46,558 nucleotides of DNA from CAZOYN01 sp964584135 (GCA_964584135.1 CAZOYN010000001.1:1-46558), one strand, 5' to 3'; numbered from the stretch's first letter, positions 7,835 to 15,404 are shown. Notes: a model not told the origin generated them from the letters alone. Program-made: numbers and translations.

Positions 7835-8957
7835 GCTGCTTTAAAACCTCCCGGTAGAGCGCTTCATACTGGCCAACGACATGTGGGTAGCTGAATTGTT
7901 TCACATATTGTTTAGCCCAGTCCTGCCATAGCTTCCGTAGTCCGGGCTGGGTCAATAAGAGTCCTAGCCGCCGGGCAAATTCTTCGGGATCGCGCGGATT
8001 AACTATCGACAATGCCCCGACCCCTTGCATCAGATCTGTATAGCCCGGATTGTTGCCAGCCACGGCCACGGTACCGGTGGCCATTGCTTCCAGTAGTACG
8101 ATGCCAAAGCTTTCGCCAAACAGCGCCGGCGAACAGAACACGTCGGCTTCAGTTAGTAGCTGGTGCTTAAGCTCCTCGCTGACAAAACCTAGGAAACTGA
8201 CATTGTGTAGGTGCAAATCCTCGGCCAACAGTTCCAACCGCTCTCGTTCCGGGCCGTCACCAGCGATGAGTAGCCGCACATTCGGCTGGTCTTGTTGCAG
8301 CACCTGAAAGGCTTGCAATAGGTACCGCACGCCTTTACGGCGCTCGAGGCGGCCAACAAACAGCACTGTCGGGTCGGCAGCCGGCTGGACGTGGGGCGCA
8401 AAATGGTACTTCACTAGGTCAATACCATTGGGGATGAGCGTGATCGGCTGGTTGGTAAGGCCCGACGCATACTCCGCGCCAGAGTTCGAAACGGCGGTTA
8501 AGACATGCAAATACTGCATCACCGACTTCAAGTAAGGGTAGACGATGCGCAAGATAGCCCGACTGGTTAAGGCTTCGGAAACCTTGGCGTGGAAGGTGCC
8601 AATATTGACTGCTTTGGAGCGCTGCAATAGTTGCCTGCTTAACAGTGGTTGCCAGGGCTCATGAAAATGCAAAATATCAAACTGCTCGGCGGCTAGCATG
8701 GCGTCCATGCGTTCGGTATCGGCCGTGCTGGAAACCTGAGCCGTAGATTCAGTAAAGGTCAGCGTCCGGAAATCGGTAGAGGTGCCGGCGAAGATTACGC
8801 CCTCCGGCGGCTCGGCTACTGCCCGGCTGCGCGGTTTGGGGGTTATGATCTTCACGTCGTGGCCGCGAGCCACCAGGCCATCACGCAGATTAAGTACTAC
8901 CTCCAGCACACCACCGTGGCGATCGATACTGTAGGGGCAGACCAGGCCGATTTTCAT
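7818..8957 (-). CDS. GT4-family glycosyltransferase, PimA-like (first of a pair)
   Basis: A 379-residue GT-B glycosyltransferase starting MKIGLVCPYSIDRHGGVLEV, very close to the N-terminus of phosphatidyl-myo-inositol mannosyltransferases and related GT4 enzymes. The middle region has the FHEPWQPLLSRQLL and GTFHAK acceptor-side motifs, then VLFVGRLERRKGVRYLLQAF and GESFGIVLLEAMATGTVAV. An upstream in-frame ATG would add residues, but a -10 box TATACT lies at 8968-8973, so the start at 8957 is preferred. It overlaps the next glycosyltransferase by 17 nt. With the alpha/beta hydrolase upstream and the permease downstream, it suggests a small envelope glycolipid pathway. Confidence 0.87.
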   Translation of the reverse strand: MKIGLVCPYSIDRHGGVLEVVLNLRDGLVARGHDVKIITPKPRSRAVAEPPEGVIFAGTSTDFRTLTFTESTAQVSSTADTERMDAMLAAEQFDILHFHEPWQPLLSRQLLQRSKAVNIGTFHAKVSEALTSRAILRIVYPYLKSVMQYLHVLTAVSNSGAEYASGLTNQPITLIPNGIDLVKYHFAPHVQPAADPTVLFVGRLERRKGVRYLLQAFQVLQQDQPNVRLLIAGDGPERERLELLAEDLHLHNVSFLGFVSEELKHQLLTEADVFCSPALFGESFGIVLLEAMATGTVAVAGNNPGYTDLMQGVGALSIVNPRDPEEFARRLGLLLTQPGLRKLWQDWAKQYVKQFSYPHVVGQYEALYREVLKQHGRRA

Positions 8958-8967
8958 CTTACGCATA

Positions 8968-8973
8968 AGTATA
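8968..8973 (-). promoter_or_regulatory. -10 box TATACT for the glycosyltransferase pair
   Basis: On the - strand TATACT ends 10 nt before ATG 8957. The expected start of transcription is 3-4 nt upstream of that ATG, which rules out the longer reading frame that begins further upstream. Confidence 0.5.
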
Positions 8974-8979
8974 ACATCG

Positions 8980-9912
8980 CTAGAGCTGAGCCAACTTACG
9001 CCGCAGCTTGGGCGGAATAAACGGCGCCGCCATTTTCTCGTTAGCAATCACGCTGGGCGCGTGCGTAGTCATGTCAACCTCCACCCGATGAAAGTCTTTA
9101 AAAATTATCCGCATATGCTGCTCCACTAGATGGTTGTCAAAAAAGTGGTCAGATTTGGCGGCCACATGCCACACCGGTAAATCAACCCGCGAGCCACAAT
9201 TATCAAATTTTAGGAATTCCGCTGTCGTGAACATGTAGGTCCGTACCTCGTTGTCGTGCCAAAGCCCAATCTCAACGTCCATCAAATACTTAAATTCATC
9301 CTTGTCTTTGGCTTGGGCAAACTTGCGCTTGGCATTGTGCGTCCGGGCATACGCGGTCCGCAACACCCGGGGATGCAGCGCCACGTAGCGAAAAATTGTC
9401 GAAAATGGGCGGTGAGCCATAATGCGCGTGGCATACAAGTAACTGTAATAACGCGGTTTACTAAATATAAAGTCATCATGGTGGGCAAAGCCAACAATGC
9501 TCACCAGCAGCGTTACTTTCTTGGTCAGTTCCGGGTAGCGTTGCAACATCCGAGTAGCAATCACAAAACCAAAACTCATGCCGGCAATAATAACTTTCCT
9601 GCGCTTGTAGCGAAGCTTGACGAAGGCCGCCAGGTAGTCAGCCAGGTTATCAATCGTTGGCTTTTTACCAATCGTATAAAAGCTGTCCATACCGCCAAAG
9701 CCAGGCAGGTCAGGCATGGTCACGGCCGCGTATTTATTAAGCACCTGCATCAGCCCCCACCAGCGCTCCAGGCTGGAATGGTGGCCATACACAAACATGA
9801 TTTCTTTATCTTTACCCTTTGGCGCCGGCAAGTGCAACACACGGCCGTCAAGGCCGTTAATGTTCAGCGGCACTATATAGTCAGCAGGACTTCTGGGTAA
9901 TTTTTTTGCCAT
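8980..9912 (-). CDS. Alpha/beta hydrolase
   Basis: A 310-residue alpha/beta-hydrolase-fold protein. The oxyanion-side strand MFVYGHHSSLERWWG, the DLPGFGGMDS turn, and the nucleophile elbow AGMSFG (Ser of GxSxG, about residue 125) are visible. Candidate acid and His are in WHVAAKSDHFFDN and DMTTHAPSV near the C-terminus. There is no signal peptide, so it is probably cytoplasmic. It is upstream of two GT4 glycosyltransferases in the same direction, 22 nt from the next start, though that start has its own -10 box. The substrate could be a lipid or ester; sequence alone does not say. Confidence 0.82.
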   Translation of the reverse strand: MAKKLPRSPADYIVPLNINGLDGRVLHLPAPKGKDKEIMFVYGHHSSLERWWGLMQVLNKYAAVTMPDLPGFGGMDSFYTIGKKPTIDNLADYLAAFVKLRYKRRKVIIAGMSFGFVIATRMLQRYPELTKKVTLLVSIVGFAHHDDFIFSKPRYYSYLYATRIMAHRPFSTIFRYVALHPRVLRTAYARTHNAKRKFAQAKDKDEFKYLMDVEIGLWHDNEVRTYMFTTAEFLKFDNCGSRVDLPVWHVAAKSDHFFDNHLVEQHMRIIFKDFHRVEVDMTTHAPSVIANEKMAAPFIPPKLRRKLAQL

Positions 9913-10004
9913 ATTTTGAGCAACTAACTTGCTGCGATTCTAACAGAAAAACGGCAATCAGTCCACCAGCAACACCTTACCGGGACAATTTCAATTCACT
10001 GTGC

Positions 10005-10029
10005 ATTTAGTAAATAAGGTTTACTAAAT
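10005..10029. repeat. 25-bp perfect inverted repeat between the hydrolase gene and tRNA-Gln
   Basis: ATTTAGTAAA and TTTACTAAAT form 10-bp arms around the 5-nt centre TAAGG. There is no T-run after it on either strand, so it is a more likely operator than terminator. It lies about 95 bp upstream of the - strand hydrolase start and about 60 bp upstream of the tRNA. Confidence 0.5.
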
Positions 10030-10089
10030 AGACAGTCTGTGTTTAGGGGTAGAGAATATTTAAATAATCTGAGAAAATAGCCTAGTTAA

Positions 10090-10164
10090 TGGGACGTGGC
10101 CAAGTGGTAAGGCACCAGGTTTTGGTCCTGGCATTCGGGGGTTCGAATCCCTCCGTCCCAGCCA
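10090..10164 (+). tRNA. tRNA-Gln (anticodon TTG)
   Basis: A 75-nt cloverleaf with encoded CCA. The acceptor stem pairs T1GGGACG with CGTCCCA72, with G73 as discriminator, as in other bacterial tRNA-Gln. The D-arm reads GGCCAAGTGGTAAGGC, the anticodon arm is CCAGG-TTTTGGT-CCTGG with anticodon TTG, and the T-arm is GGGGG-TTCGAAT-CCCTC. It reads CAA/CAG codons. Its 3' end (10145-10163) is repeated exactly at 15324-15342, marking it as a likely integration site. Confidence 0.97.
10145..10163 (+). repeat. Left copy of 19-bp direct repeat (tRNA-Gln 3' end), putative att site
   Basis: GAATCCCTCCGTCCCAGCC lies inside the tRNA and matches 15324-15342 base for base, 5179 bp apart. This is the classic arrangement left by a tyrosine-recombinase element integrating at a tRNA 3' end, but no integrase gene is visible between the copies. 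Confidence 0.65.
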
Positions 10165-10280
10165 GTAGCTATTTAACAGAGGTAGACCGTACTGCTATGA
10201 CATGGTCCATTATTCTTGTAAAGACCGCTTGACAGTGTTGGGCAGTCAGTGCAGTAACCGGGTTCCGTGACGTATATATC

Positions 10281-10772
10281 TCACTTCTTATTCATGATCT
10301 TCTTGATCGACAAATCACTTTTGGGCAAACTCTCTAATAGCTCTTGCACGCTTTTGCCAGTAACAGGATCAATAAAAGCAGGATTTATGTCACTAATTGG
10401 GCGTAGTACAAAATCTCGTTCGCGGAACCTGGGGTGGGGAATAGTAAGCCCCGGTATATTGAGTATTTCTCTATCATAAAAGATAATGTCGACATCTATT
10501 TCGCGGGGTCCCCACTGGAAACGCTGTACGCGACCAACATGGCGCTCTATAGCCTTCACAAAATTCAGTAATTCTTGTGGGGAAAGACTAGTTTCACCCC
10601 TTACGGCCGCATTAAGAAAGTCAGCTTGATCGGTATAGCCCACTGCTTTAGTTATGTAAATAGGCGCTCTGACAATATTATCTACTGACTTGGTCAGTAG
10701 TTCGATTGTTTTCTCAATATATGTTTGGCTATCACCAACATTTGAGCCAAGAGCTAGATAAATAACCGCCAT
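10281..10772 (-). CDS. folK: 6-hydroxymethyl-7,8-dihydropterin pyrophosphokinase (HPPK)
   Basis: A 163-residue enzyme that transfers pyrophosphate from ATP to 6-hydroxymethyl-dihydropterin, the step before dihydropteroate synthase. Motifs: IYLALGSNVGDSQTYI at the N-terminus, the pterin/ATP loop VQRFQWGPREIDVDIIFYD (about residues 80-100), and TIPHPRFRERDFVLRPI. The start at ATG 10772 is preferred over the upstream GTG because a -10 box TACTAT ends exactly 6 nt before it and the family N-terminus begins there. It is divergent from folP, 45 bp apart. Base composition looks richer in A+T than the flanking housekeeping genes. Confidence 0.93.
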   Translation of the reverse strand: MAVIYLALGSNVGDSQTYIEKTIELLTKSVDNIVRAPIYITKAVGYTDQADFLNAAVRGETSLSPQELLNFVKAIERHVGRVQRFQWGPREIDVDIIFYDREILNIPGLTIPHPRFRERDFVLRPISDINPAFIDPVTGKSVQELLESLPKSDLSIKKIMNKK

Positions 10773-10778
10773 AGGCAG

Positions 10779-10811
10779 ATAGTACCACACCTAGTTGTCA
10801 TCTGTTATGCT
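10779..10811. promoter_or_regulatory. Back-to-back leaderless promoters for folK (-) and folP (+)
   Basis: On the - strand TACTAT (10784 down to 10779) ends 6 nt before the folK ATG. On the + strand TATGCT (10806-10811) ends 6 nt before the folP ATG at 10818. Neither gene has a Shine-Dalgarno sequence, so both transcripts should start at or next to the start codon. Confidence 0.6.
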
Positions 10812-10817
10812 AGGGGT

Positions 10818-11591
10818 ATGGTGAGACTGGTAGGAATTTTAAACATAACGCCGGATAGTTTTAGCGATGGCGGTCAATATAATGATCCAGTTGCAGCTAT
10901 CGCTCAGGCGGATAAACTATTCAGAGACGGGGCAAGTCTGGTAGATGTTGGCGCGGAATCAACACGCCCAAATGCTACGGCCTTGAGTTCACAAGAAGAG
11001 TGGGAGCGCCTCGAGCCAGTACTAAAAGTACTCATTCCTAAATACCCCGCTAAAATATCGCTAGATAGCTATCATCCAGAAACAGTGGAACGGGCCTTTA
11101 GCGTTGGGCCAGTTATCGTCAATGATGTTGCCGGCATGAACAACCCTGCCATGGTTGAGATGGTGGCAAAAATTAAACCACCAAAAGTTATTGTCAGTCA
11201 TTTGCCAAGTACGGATATACAAGAGGCGCATCGCCTTGTGCCAGTTTCAAGCGAAGCCCAGGTCAAAACGGACTTACTTGCTAAGGCTAAGCTGCTCGAA
11301 AACAAGGGCTTGAGCCGAAAGCAAATTATCCTTGACCCCGGTATTGGTTTTGGTAAAACCATGGAACTTAATAAACGGCTGCTGACCTTTGCTGAGCAAG
11401 TTCCTGGTTATGACGTCATGATTGGCTATTCAAGGAAAAGATTTTTGGGTGAGCATCGCATAGAGTTAGAGCCTAACTTAGAAGCGGGCAAAATCGCCAT
11501 TGCACACGGTGCAAAGTTTCTTAGAATACACGACGTTGCCGGACACATGAAATTTATGAACATGAATGATTTTGACAGGGGTGAATTGTAA
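10818..11591 (+). CDS. folP: Dihydropteroate synthase (DHPS)
   Basis: A 257-residue TIM-barrel enzyme that joins p-aminobenzoate to dihydropterin pyrophosphate; the target of sulfonamides. Signature 1, GILNITPDSFSDGGQY, and signature 2, LVDVGAESTRPNA, are intact. The barrel strands ISLDSYHPETV and VIVNDVAGMNNP are followed by the pterin-binding ILDPGIGFGKTMELN and the GYSRKRFLGE loop. Nothing else of the folate pathway is in the window besides folK. It is divergent from folK and sits within the tRNA-Gln-bracketed block. Catalytic residues look complete. Confidence 0.95.
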   Translation: MVRLVGILNITPDSFSDGGQYNDPVAAIAQADKLFRDGASLVDVGAESTRPNATALSSQEEWERLEPVLKVLIPKYPAKISLDSYHPETVERAFSVGPVIVNDVAGMNNPAMVEMVAKIKPPKVIVSHLPSTDIQEAHRLVPVSSEAQVKTDLLAKAKLLENKGLSRKQIILDPGIGFGKTMELNKRLLTFAEQVPGYDVMIGYSRKRFLGEHRIELEPNLEAGKIAIAHGAKFLRIHDVAGHMKFMNMNDFDRGEL

Positions 11592-11640
11592 GCTAGTATT
11601 GGACGAGTCCAAAGACCGGATGGTAGTACACTACGGCAAG

Positions 11641-11663
11641 TTCGAATCCTGTTTCCCCAGCCA
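11641..11663 (+). pseudogene. tRNA 3'-end-like fragment (Gln-type)
   Basis: TTCGAATCCTGTTTCCCCAG plus CCA reads like a T-loop, 3' T-stem and acceptor strand with discriminator G and CCA, matching tRNA-Gln 3' ends (…CCCCAGCCA). No 5' half able to form a cloverleaf lies upstream, so it is a remnant or att scar rather than a working tRNA. Confidence 0.45.
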
Positions 11664-11844
11664 AACCATTGTTGTATCTGTTGGTTCGGCCGTTAAAAAC
11701 CTCTTCGGAGTCTTTTGCCTACATGGTGCTCAACTCGTGATTAATTCGACACTCCTAGATAAGTCTTTATAAATACTTTACTTTATTGTATTTTAATGTT
11801 ATTATTTCTTTTATTAAGTATTAAGACTTTAAGGAGTACATGGC

Positions 11845-12030
11845 ATGACAGGTTCAATCAATGAAGCAGGTAAAGTGCTCGGTACGACTAGTACGGTAGC
11901 TGGCAGCAGCGCGGTACTCGCCCACAGTGGTTTCAAGATTTTATCAGTAGTATTAATCGTTGTAGCCATCCTTGGTGGCTTGCTGATAGTATTCAGCTCA
12001 ACTGTTAAACGTCTACTCGTTCGAAAATAG
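11845..12030 (+). CDS. Small single-pass membrane protein with N-terminal VLG motif
   Basis: A 61-codon reading frame (about 60 residues) preceded by AAGGAG 8 nt upstream. The N-terminal third (GSINEAGKVLGTTSTVAGSS) is polar. It is followed by a 22-residue hydrophobic segment (LSVVLIVVAILGGLLIVF) and a basic tail ending KRLLVRK. The layout (GxVLG motif, short linker, membrane span, basic tail) copies the C-terminal ends of the two sortase-locus surface proteins in this window. It could therefore be a minimal sorting signal, a pilin-like subunit, or simply a small membrane protein. An AT-rich promoter region (11770-11830) lies upstream. Function unknown. Confidence 0.6.
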   Translation: MTGSINEAGKVLGTTSTVAGSSAVLAHSGFKILSVVLIVVAILGGLLIVFSSTVKRLLVRK

Positions 12031-12087
12031 TAAGAAGCTACCTCAAGCTGGGTGTTGGGTAATGATACCCTCATCCCTACACACACT

Positions 12088-13350
12088 ATGAACATTATCC
12101 TATTAGTACTATTACTCTGTCTGGGACTGGCAAACATGCTCCGCATAGTAGTGTTTATGATCGCCAGTGATATTCATGAAGTGCGGGCGCATCGCCAGCA
12201 AAAACAGATTATCAGCAAGGGCCCCCGTCAGCCATGGGTGAGCGTTATCATCCCAGCCTACAACGAAGCCCTATCTATCCAGGCTACGGTGGAGTCGGTG
12301 CTTGCTAACACCTACCCGCACTATGAAGTCATCGTTGTAGATGATGGCTCGTCCGACAAGACAAGCGCTATCGTACGGCAAATCATCAGAGCAAACCCGG
12401 CGAGTCGTCTGAAATTAGTTCGCCAAAATAATGCCGGCAAATCACACGCCCTTAATAATGCCCTCATCAACCATAGCCGCGGCTCACTCGTCATGTGCCT
12501 TGACGCCGACTCTCGCCTGGCAGCAGATGGACTTGAAAGGGCTGTCCAGCATTTCAGACATAATCCTAAACTCGTCGCACTGGCGAGCAATATGAAAATT
12601 GCTGGCAAGCCATCAGTACTTAGTGTGGCGCAGAGACTAGAATATATTGTTGCCAATCGCTTCAAGCGATCACTATCAGTACTGAGAATGGAGTATATCA
12701 TTGGCGGCATCGGCTCTACCTTCCGCAAATCATATATTAAGCGGATTGGGTATTACGACACCGACACTATGACCGAGGACATTGATCTGTCCATGAAGAT
12801 CATTAATCGCATGGGGAACACTACCTACAAGATTGATTATGGGTATGATGTACACACCTACACCCAAGCCGTACCTAACTTCAAGGATCTCATAAAGCAA
12901 CGTTTCCGCTGGAAGTATGGCCGCATGCAGACATTCTACAAAAACCGCAGCCTATTCTTTAGCCGCAACCGCAAGCATTCCAAACTTCTGACCCACCTTC
13001 AGCTGCCGTATGCCGTGTACGGGGATATCATGCTGTCAATGGAACCACTGATAACGCTCTACATTATTGTGAACGTGTTCCTGCTAAGGCAACCGCACGT
13101 TATGTTATGGGGCGTGCTATTCATGACCGTGTATGTCATGTGGATTGTTATCTCGGGCAATGACGATCGATTATCGCTTACAGACAAGCTCAAGCTGCTT
13201 ATGTACGCACCGTTCAGCTGGTTTCTGTTCTACATCATTACACTTGTAGATTTTTGTGCCTACATTAGTTGCATCCGAAGGCTACGCGCCCTGACTGCAA
13301 GCCTACAAGCTCATACCGTTCAGTGGGAACACGTCGAACGAACGGCTTAG
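12088..13350 (+). CDS. Processive family-2 glycosyltransferase (polysaccharide synthase-like)
   Basis: A 420-residue membrane glycosyltransferase of the BcsA/IcaA/hyaluronan-synthase type. One N-terminal membrane segment is followed by the GT-A domain with VSVIIPAYNEALSIQATVES, VVDDGSSDKTS, the DxD motif MCLDADSRL, the acceptor-site TEDIDLSMKI, and the processivity motif QRFRWKYGRM (about residues 270-280). Three to four C-terminal membrane spans follow. It probably polymerises an extracellular polysaccharide from a UDP-sugar and may thread it through its own channel. The start at ATG 12088 is chosen over an upstream TTG because the membrane segment begins there. It lies in the tRNA-Gln-bracketed block. 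Confidence 0.88.
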   Translation: MNIILLVLLLCLGLANMLRIVVFMIASDIHEVRAHRQQKQIISKGPRQPWVSVIIPAYNEALSIQATVESVLANTYPHYEVIVVDDGSSDKTSAIVRQIIRANPASRLKLVRQNNAGKSHALNNALINHSRGSLVMCLDADSRLAADGLERAVQHFRHNPKLVALASNMKIAGKPSVLSVAQRLEYIVANRFKRSLSVLRMEYIIGGIGSTFRKSYIKRIGYYDTDTMTEDIDLSMKIINRMGNTTYKIDYGYDVHTYTQAVPNFKDLIKQRFRWKYGRMQTFYKNRSLFFSRNRKHSKLLTHLQLPYAVYGDIMLSMEPLITLYIIVNVFLLRQPHVMLWGVLFMTVYVMWIVISGNDDRLSLTDKLKLLMYAPFSWFLFYIITLVDFCAYISCIRRLRALTASLQAHTVQWEHVERTA

Positions 13351-13493
13351 GGCTGAGCGCTTACAGACAATCAAAGAAAACCTAGAGAAGACACCCTCAT
13401 AAGTAAGCCCTAATGTCTAGAGTTTTTGATTCTAGTGCACAAAGTACGAAAAGGTTCTAGACCGACATGCTCAGCCAAGAGCAACAGTTTTAG

Positions 13494-13688
13494 CTAGCGT
13501 TTGCCGGAAGAGAAGCCGACAGCGGCGACGATAATGGTGGCGACAGCCACCAGCGAGAGCAATAGCTGGTCGGAAATTTCAGGCCGGATGATAGCTAATA
13601 GCGCGCCGCCAATCCACATTATAGTAATCACGCCAGCCGTGTACGGATATCGGAGTTGAATGACCCATTCTTTCAGTGTGCTGCTCAC
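13494..13688 (-). CDS. Small two-span membrane protein coupled to the AarF kinase (downstream copy)
   Basis: A 64-residue protein with two hydrophobic segments (TAGVITIMWIGGALLAII and LLLSLVAVATIIVAAVGF) and a basic end (SSGKR). The GTG start overlaps the AarF stop (GTGA), so it is translationally coupled. It resembles the 51-residue protein at the head of the same operon: both share RY, MWI, LLAI and a final GFxxGxR pattern. The role is unknown; a membrane partner of the kinase is a reasonable guess from the sandwich arrangement. Confidence 0.65.
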   Translation of the reverse strand: MSSTLKEWVIQLRYPYTAGVITIMWIGGALLAIIRPEISDQLLLSLVAVATIIVAAVGFSSGKR

Positions 13689-15130
13689 GCTAAATTACCT
13701 TGCCTTACTAGGCCGTACAGTTGTCGGTCTTTTTCAGCTATCATAGACAGCCAGTTAGCCGTTACTTCATAGGCACGTTCTTCACTCATTTCCGGCAACG
13801 GCTCATGGCTAAAACCATGCCGAAGAGCTTCGTCATAAACACGACGCATAATGCCATGCAGCAGTGCAAAATGCACGCTACCATCGTGCGCTTCGCCAAT
13901 CGCCCGCACAAGCGATAGGTACATATTCATTGAGCGTTGCAGCATCACATTATCGCCCGACATGCGAATGCCAAGTTTGTTGCCCCGGTTGATAACCTGA
14001 TTGAACAGTCGTGCCATCTGTCGGTCTAACAAATAGTGCTGCGTGAGGCTTTCGCCGGCCTGCATGCGGACATATTCCGCCACGAACGTCTCGACAGAAT
14101 GCATATAGTCGCTAGCATGTTGGCGCGCGACAACCTTTAAAGCATCGTGCAGCTCGGGGTCGAGAAATCCCAGCATAGCCACCGCGAAAGCACCGGCATC
14201 AAAATTATCTTCATAAGCTTTAGCCATTTCGCCAGTCATCGTCACGAAGGCAGCCCGATTGCGTGGTGCCATACTCATCATGCCAAAGTCGATCAACGCT
14301 ACTTTGTTATCGGACAGTAACCGGATATTTCCGGGGTGCGGATCTACCATCATTTGGTCCGCGTAAAGGACAGCGTTCAAGGATTCGGCTCCCATCATAT
14401 CAAGCTGTTGCCAGATGTTTGAGCCCGTTGCTCGATATACCACTTCATCTATCAGATGACCTTGTTGCTGCTCACTCATGGCACTGGCCAGTGAAATGCC
14501 GGGCACATATTGCTGCACCAGCATATGCCGCGAACCATACTCAACATAACTACGGGGGATTACCAGGGTATCACGCTTCTCATAGTAACTACGCAGCCAT
14601 TCACCATTTTTGGCTTCGCGTATGTAGTCAGTTTCGGCAGCAGTAGTACGGGAAAATTCCTGGGTGATGGCCCGCAAATCAAAAACCGATGCCTTCGTAA
14701 ACCAGCCGACGATAACTGCCATGGCGTTCAAAAATCGTAAGTCATAGCGGAGCGTCTTGGTGATTGATGGCCGCAAAATTTTAATAATAACTGGCTGGCC
14801 GTCAGTCAATGTGGCCCGATAGACCTGACCATATGAGCCCGCCGCGAACGGTACGCTAGCAACTTCTGAGAAATACTGCCGCCTCGGCCCAAGTTGAGCC
14901 GCGACATCGACCAGCTCGTATGGCACTTGCTCATAGATCATGTCACTGCTGGCACCCTGCACCAGCGGCTTGGTAGTCTGATGGGCCGCGAGCATTTGTA
15001 GAAATTTTATATACACGCCGCCGAGATGCTCGCACTGCGCCACAAACTCTTGTTGCCACGAGTATTTATCGCGCAGTCGAGCCCTAATAACCCGCAGGCC
15101 GGCAAGCGTAATTTGCCCAAAACGGTACAT
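13685..15130 (-). CDS. ABC1/AarF/UbiB-family atypical kinase
   Basis: A 481-residue protein-kinase-like protein of the UbiB/Coq8 family, which supports quinone biosynthesis through an ATPase activity at the membrane. Visible are a KxGQ-like KFLQ (residues 42-45, the Gly lost), the alanine-rich nucleotide loop as AAGS (residues 96-99, normally AAAS), the VxIKILRP lysine, the ExD motif in AAETDYIREA, DPHPGNIRLL and LIDFGMM. An Ala-to-Gly change in this loop is known from work on ADCK3/Coq8 to alter nucleotide selectivity and allow autophosphorylation. No C-terminal membrane span is obvious. It is flanked by two related small membrane proteins in one operon. Quinone would be needed by the cyo oxidase at the window's end. 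Confidence 0.88.
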   Translation of the reverse strand: MYRFGQITLAGLRVIRARLRDKYSWQQEFVAQCEHLGGVYIKFLQMLAAHQTTKPLVQGASSDMIYEQVPYELVDVAAQLGPRRQYFSEVASVPFAAGSYGQVYRATLTDGQPVIIKILRPSITKTLRYDLRFLNAMAVIVGWFTKASVFDLRAITQEFSRTTAAETDYIREAKNGEWLRSYYEKRDTLVIPRSYVEYGSRHMLVQQYVPGISLASAMSEQQQGHLIDEVVYRATGSNIWQQLDMMGAESLNAVLYADQMMVDPHPGNIRLLSDNKVALIDFGMMSMAPRNRAAFVTMTGEMAKAYEDNFDAGAFAVAMLGFLDPELHDALKVVARQHASDYMHSVETFVAEYVRMQAGESLTQHYLLDRQMARLFNQVINRGNKLGIRMSGDNVMLQRSMNMYLSLVRAIGEAHDGSVHFALLHGIMRRVYDEALRHGFSHEPLPEMSEERAYEVTANWLSMIAEKDRQLYGLVRQGNLA

Positions 15131-15132
15131 CG

Positions 15133-15288
15133 CTAGCGACCCCTTTTGAAACCAATTAAGAAGAGTAGGACTGTCATCGCGAGCACCAGCACCGCTAAAA
15201 ACATGCCGCTCATTTTTGTTTCAATCGCGAGCAGTATTGCCGCTATCCACATTGCCAGTATGCTCAAGAATACAAAGGCATAACGCAT
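15133..15288 (-). CDS. Small two-span membrane protein heading the AarF operon
   Basis: A 51-residue reading frame starting MRYAFVFLSILAMWIAAILL, with a second span FLAVLVLAMTVLLFLIGF and a basic end KRGR. It ends 2 nt before the AarF start. A -10 box TATACT on the - strand ends exactly 6 nt before its ATG, fitting the leaderless pattern. It is similar in length, layout and residues (RY…MWI…LLAI…GF…GxR or GR end) to the 64-residue protein on the other side of AarF, so the two probably arose by duplication. Function unknown. Confidence 0.62.
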   Translation of the reverse strand: MRYAFVFLSILAMWIAAILLAIETKMSGMFLAVLVLAMTVLLFLIGFKRGR

Positions 15289-15294
15289 ACCGCC

Positions 15295-15300
15295 AGTATA
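15295..15300 (-). promoter_or_regulatory. -10 box TATACT of the AarF operon
   Basis: On the - strand TATACT ends exactly 6 nt before ATG 15288. It is the only promoter-like element for the three-gene AarF operon and lies about 25 bp inside the right-hand tRNA-derived repeat. Confidence 0.5.
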
Positions 15301-15323
15301 GCATTGAATCAGATAGTGGGCTT

Positions 15324-15342
15324 GAATCCCTCCGTCCCAGCC
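15324..15342 (+). repeat. Right copy of the 19-bp tRNA-Gln 3'-end repeat, putative att site
   Basis: GAATCCCTCCGTCCCAGCC is identical to 10145-10163. Similarity continues with scattered mismatches for about 8 bp upstream (GTGGGCTT against GGGGGTTC) and stops at the CCA, where this copy has CCT. No other tRNA parts are present, so this is a duplicated 3' end rather than a decayed full tRNA. Confidence 0.65.
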
Positions 15343-15404
15343 TAGGCTAACGCTATCTATACAAAGGGCGTATTATAAGAGTGCAAGAAACTAAAGGAGG
15401 CGCC

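Noticed and set aside
9256..9900. A 214-residue open frame opposite the alpha/beta hydrolase gene
   Set aside because: It lies fully antisense to a well-supported hydrolase, has no ribosome site or promoter, and its composition (many His, Asn and Gln) is typical of a shadow frame.
11577..11663. A possible complete tRNA ending at the Gln-like 3' fragment
   Set aside because: An acceptor 5' strand (AGGGGTGA) can only be forced with mismatches, no normal D-arm or anticodon arm forms, and the 5' part overlaps the end of folP.
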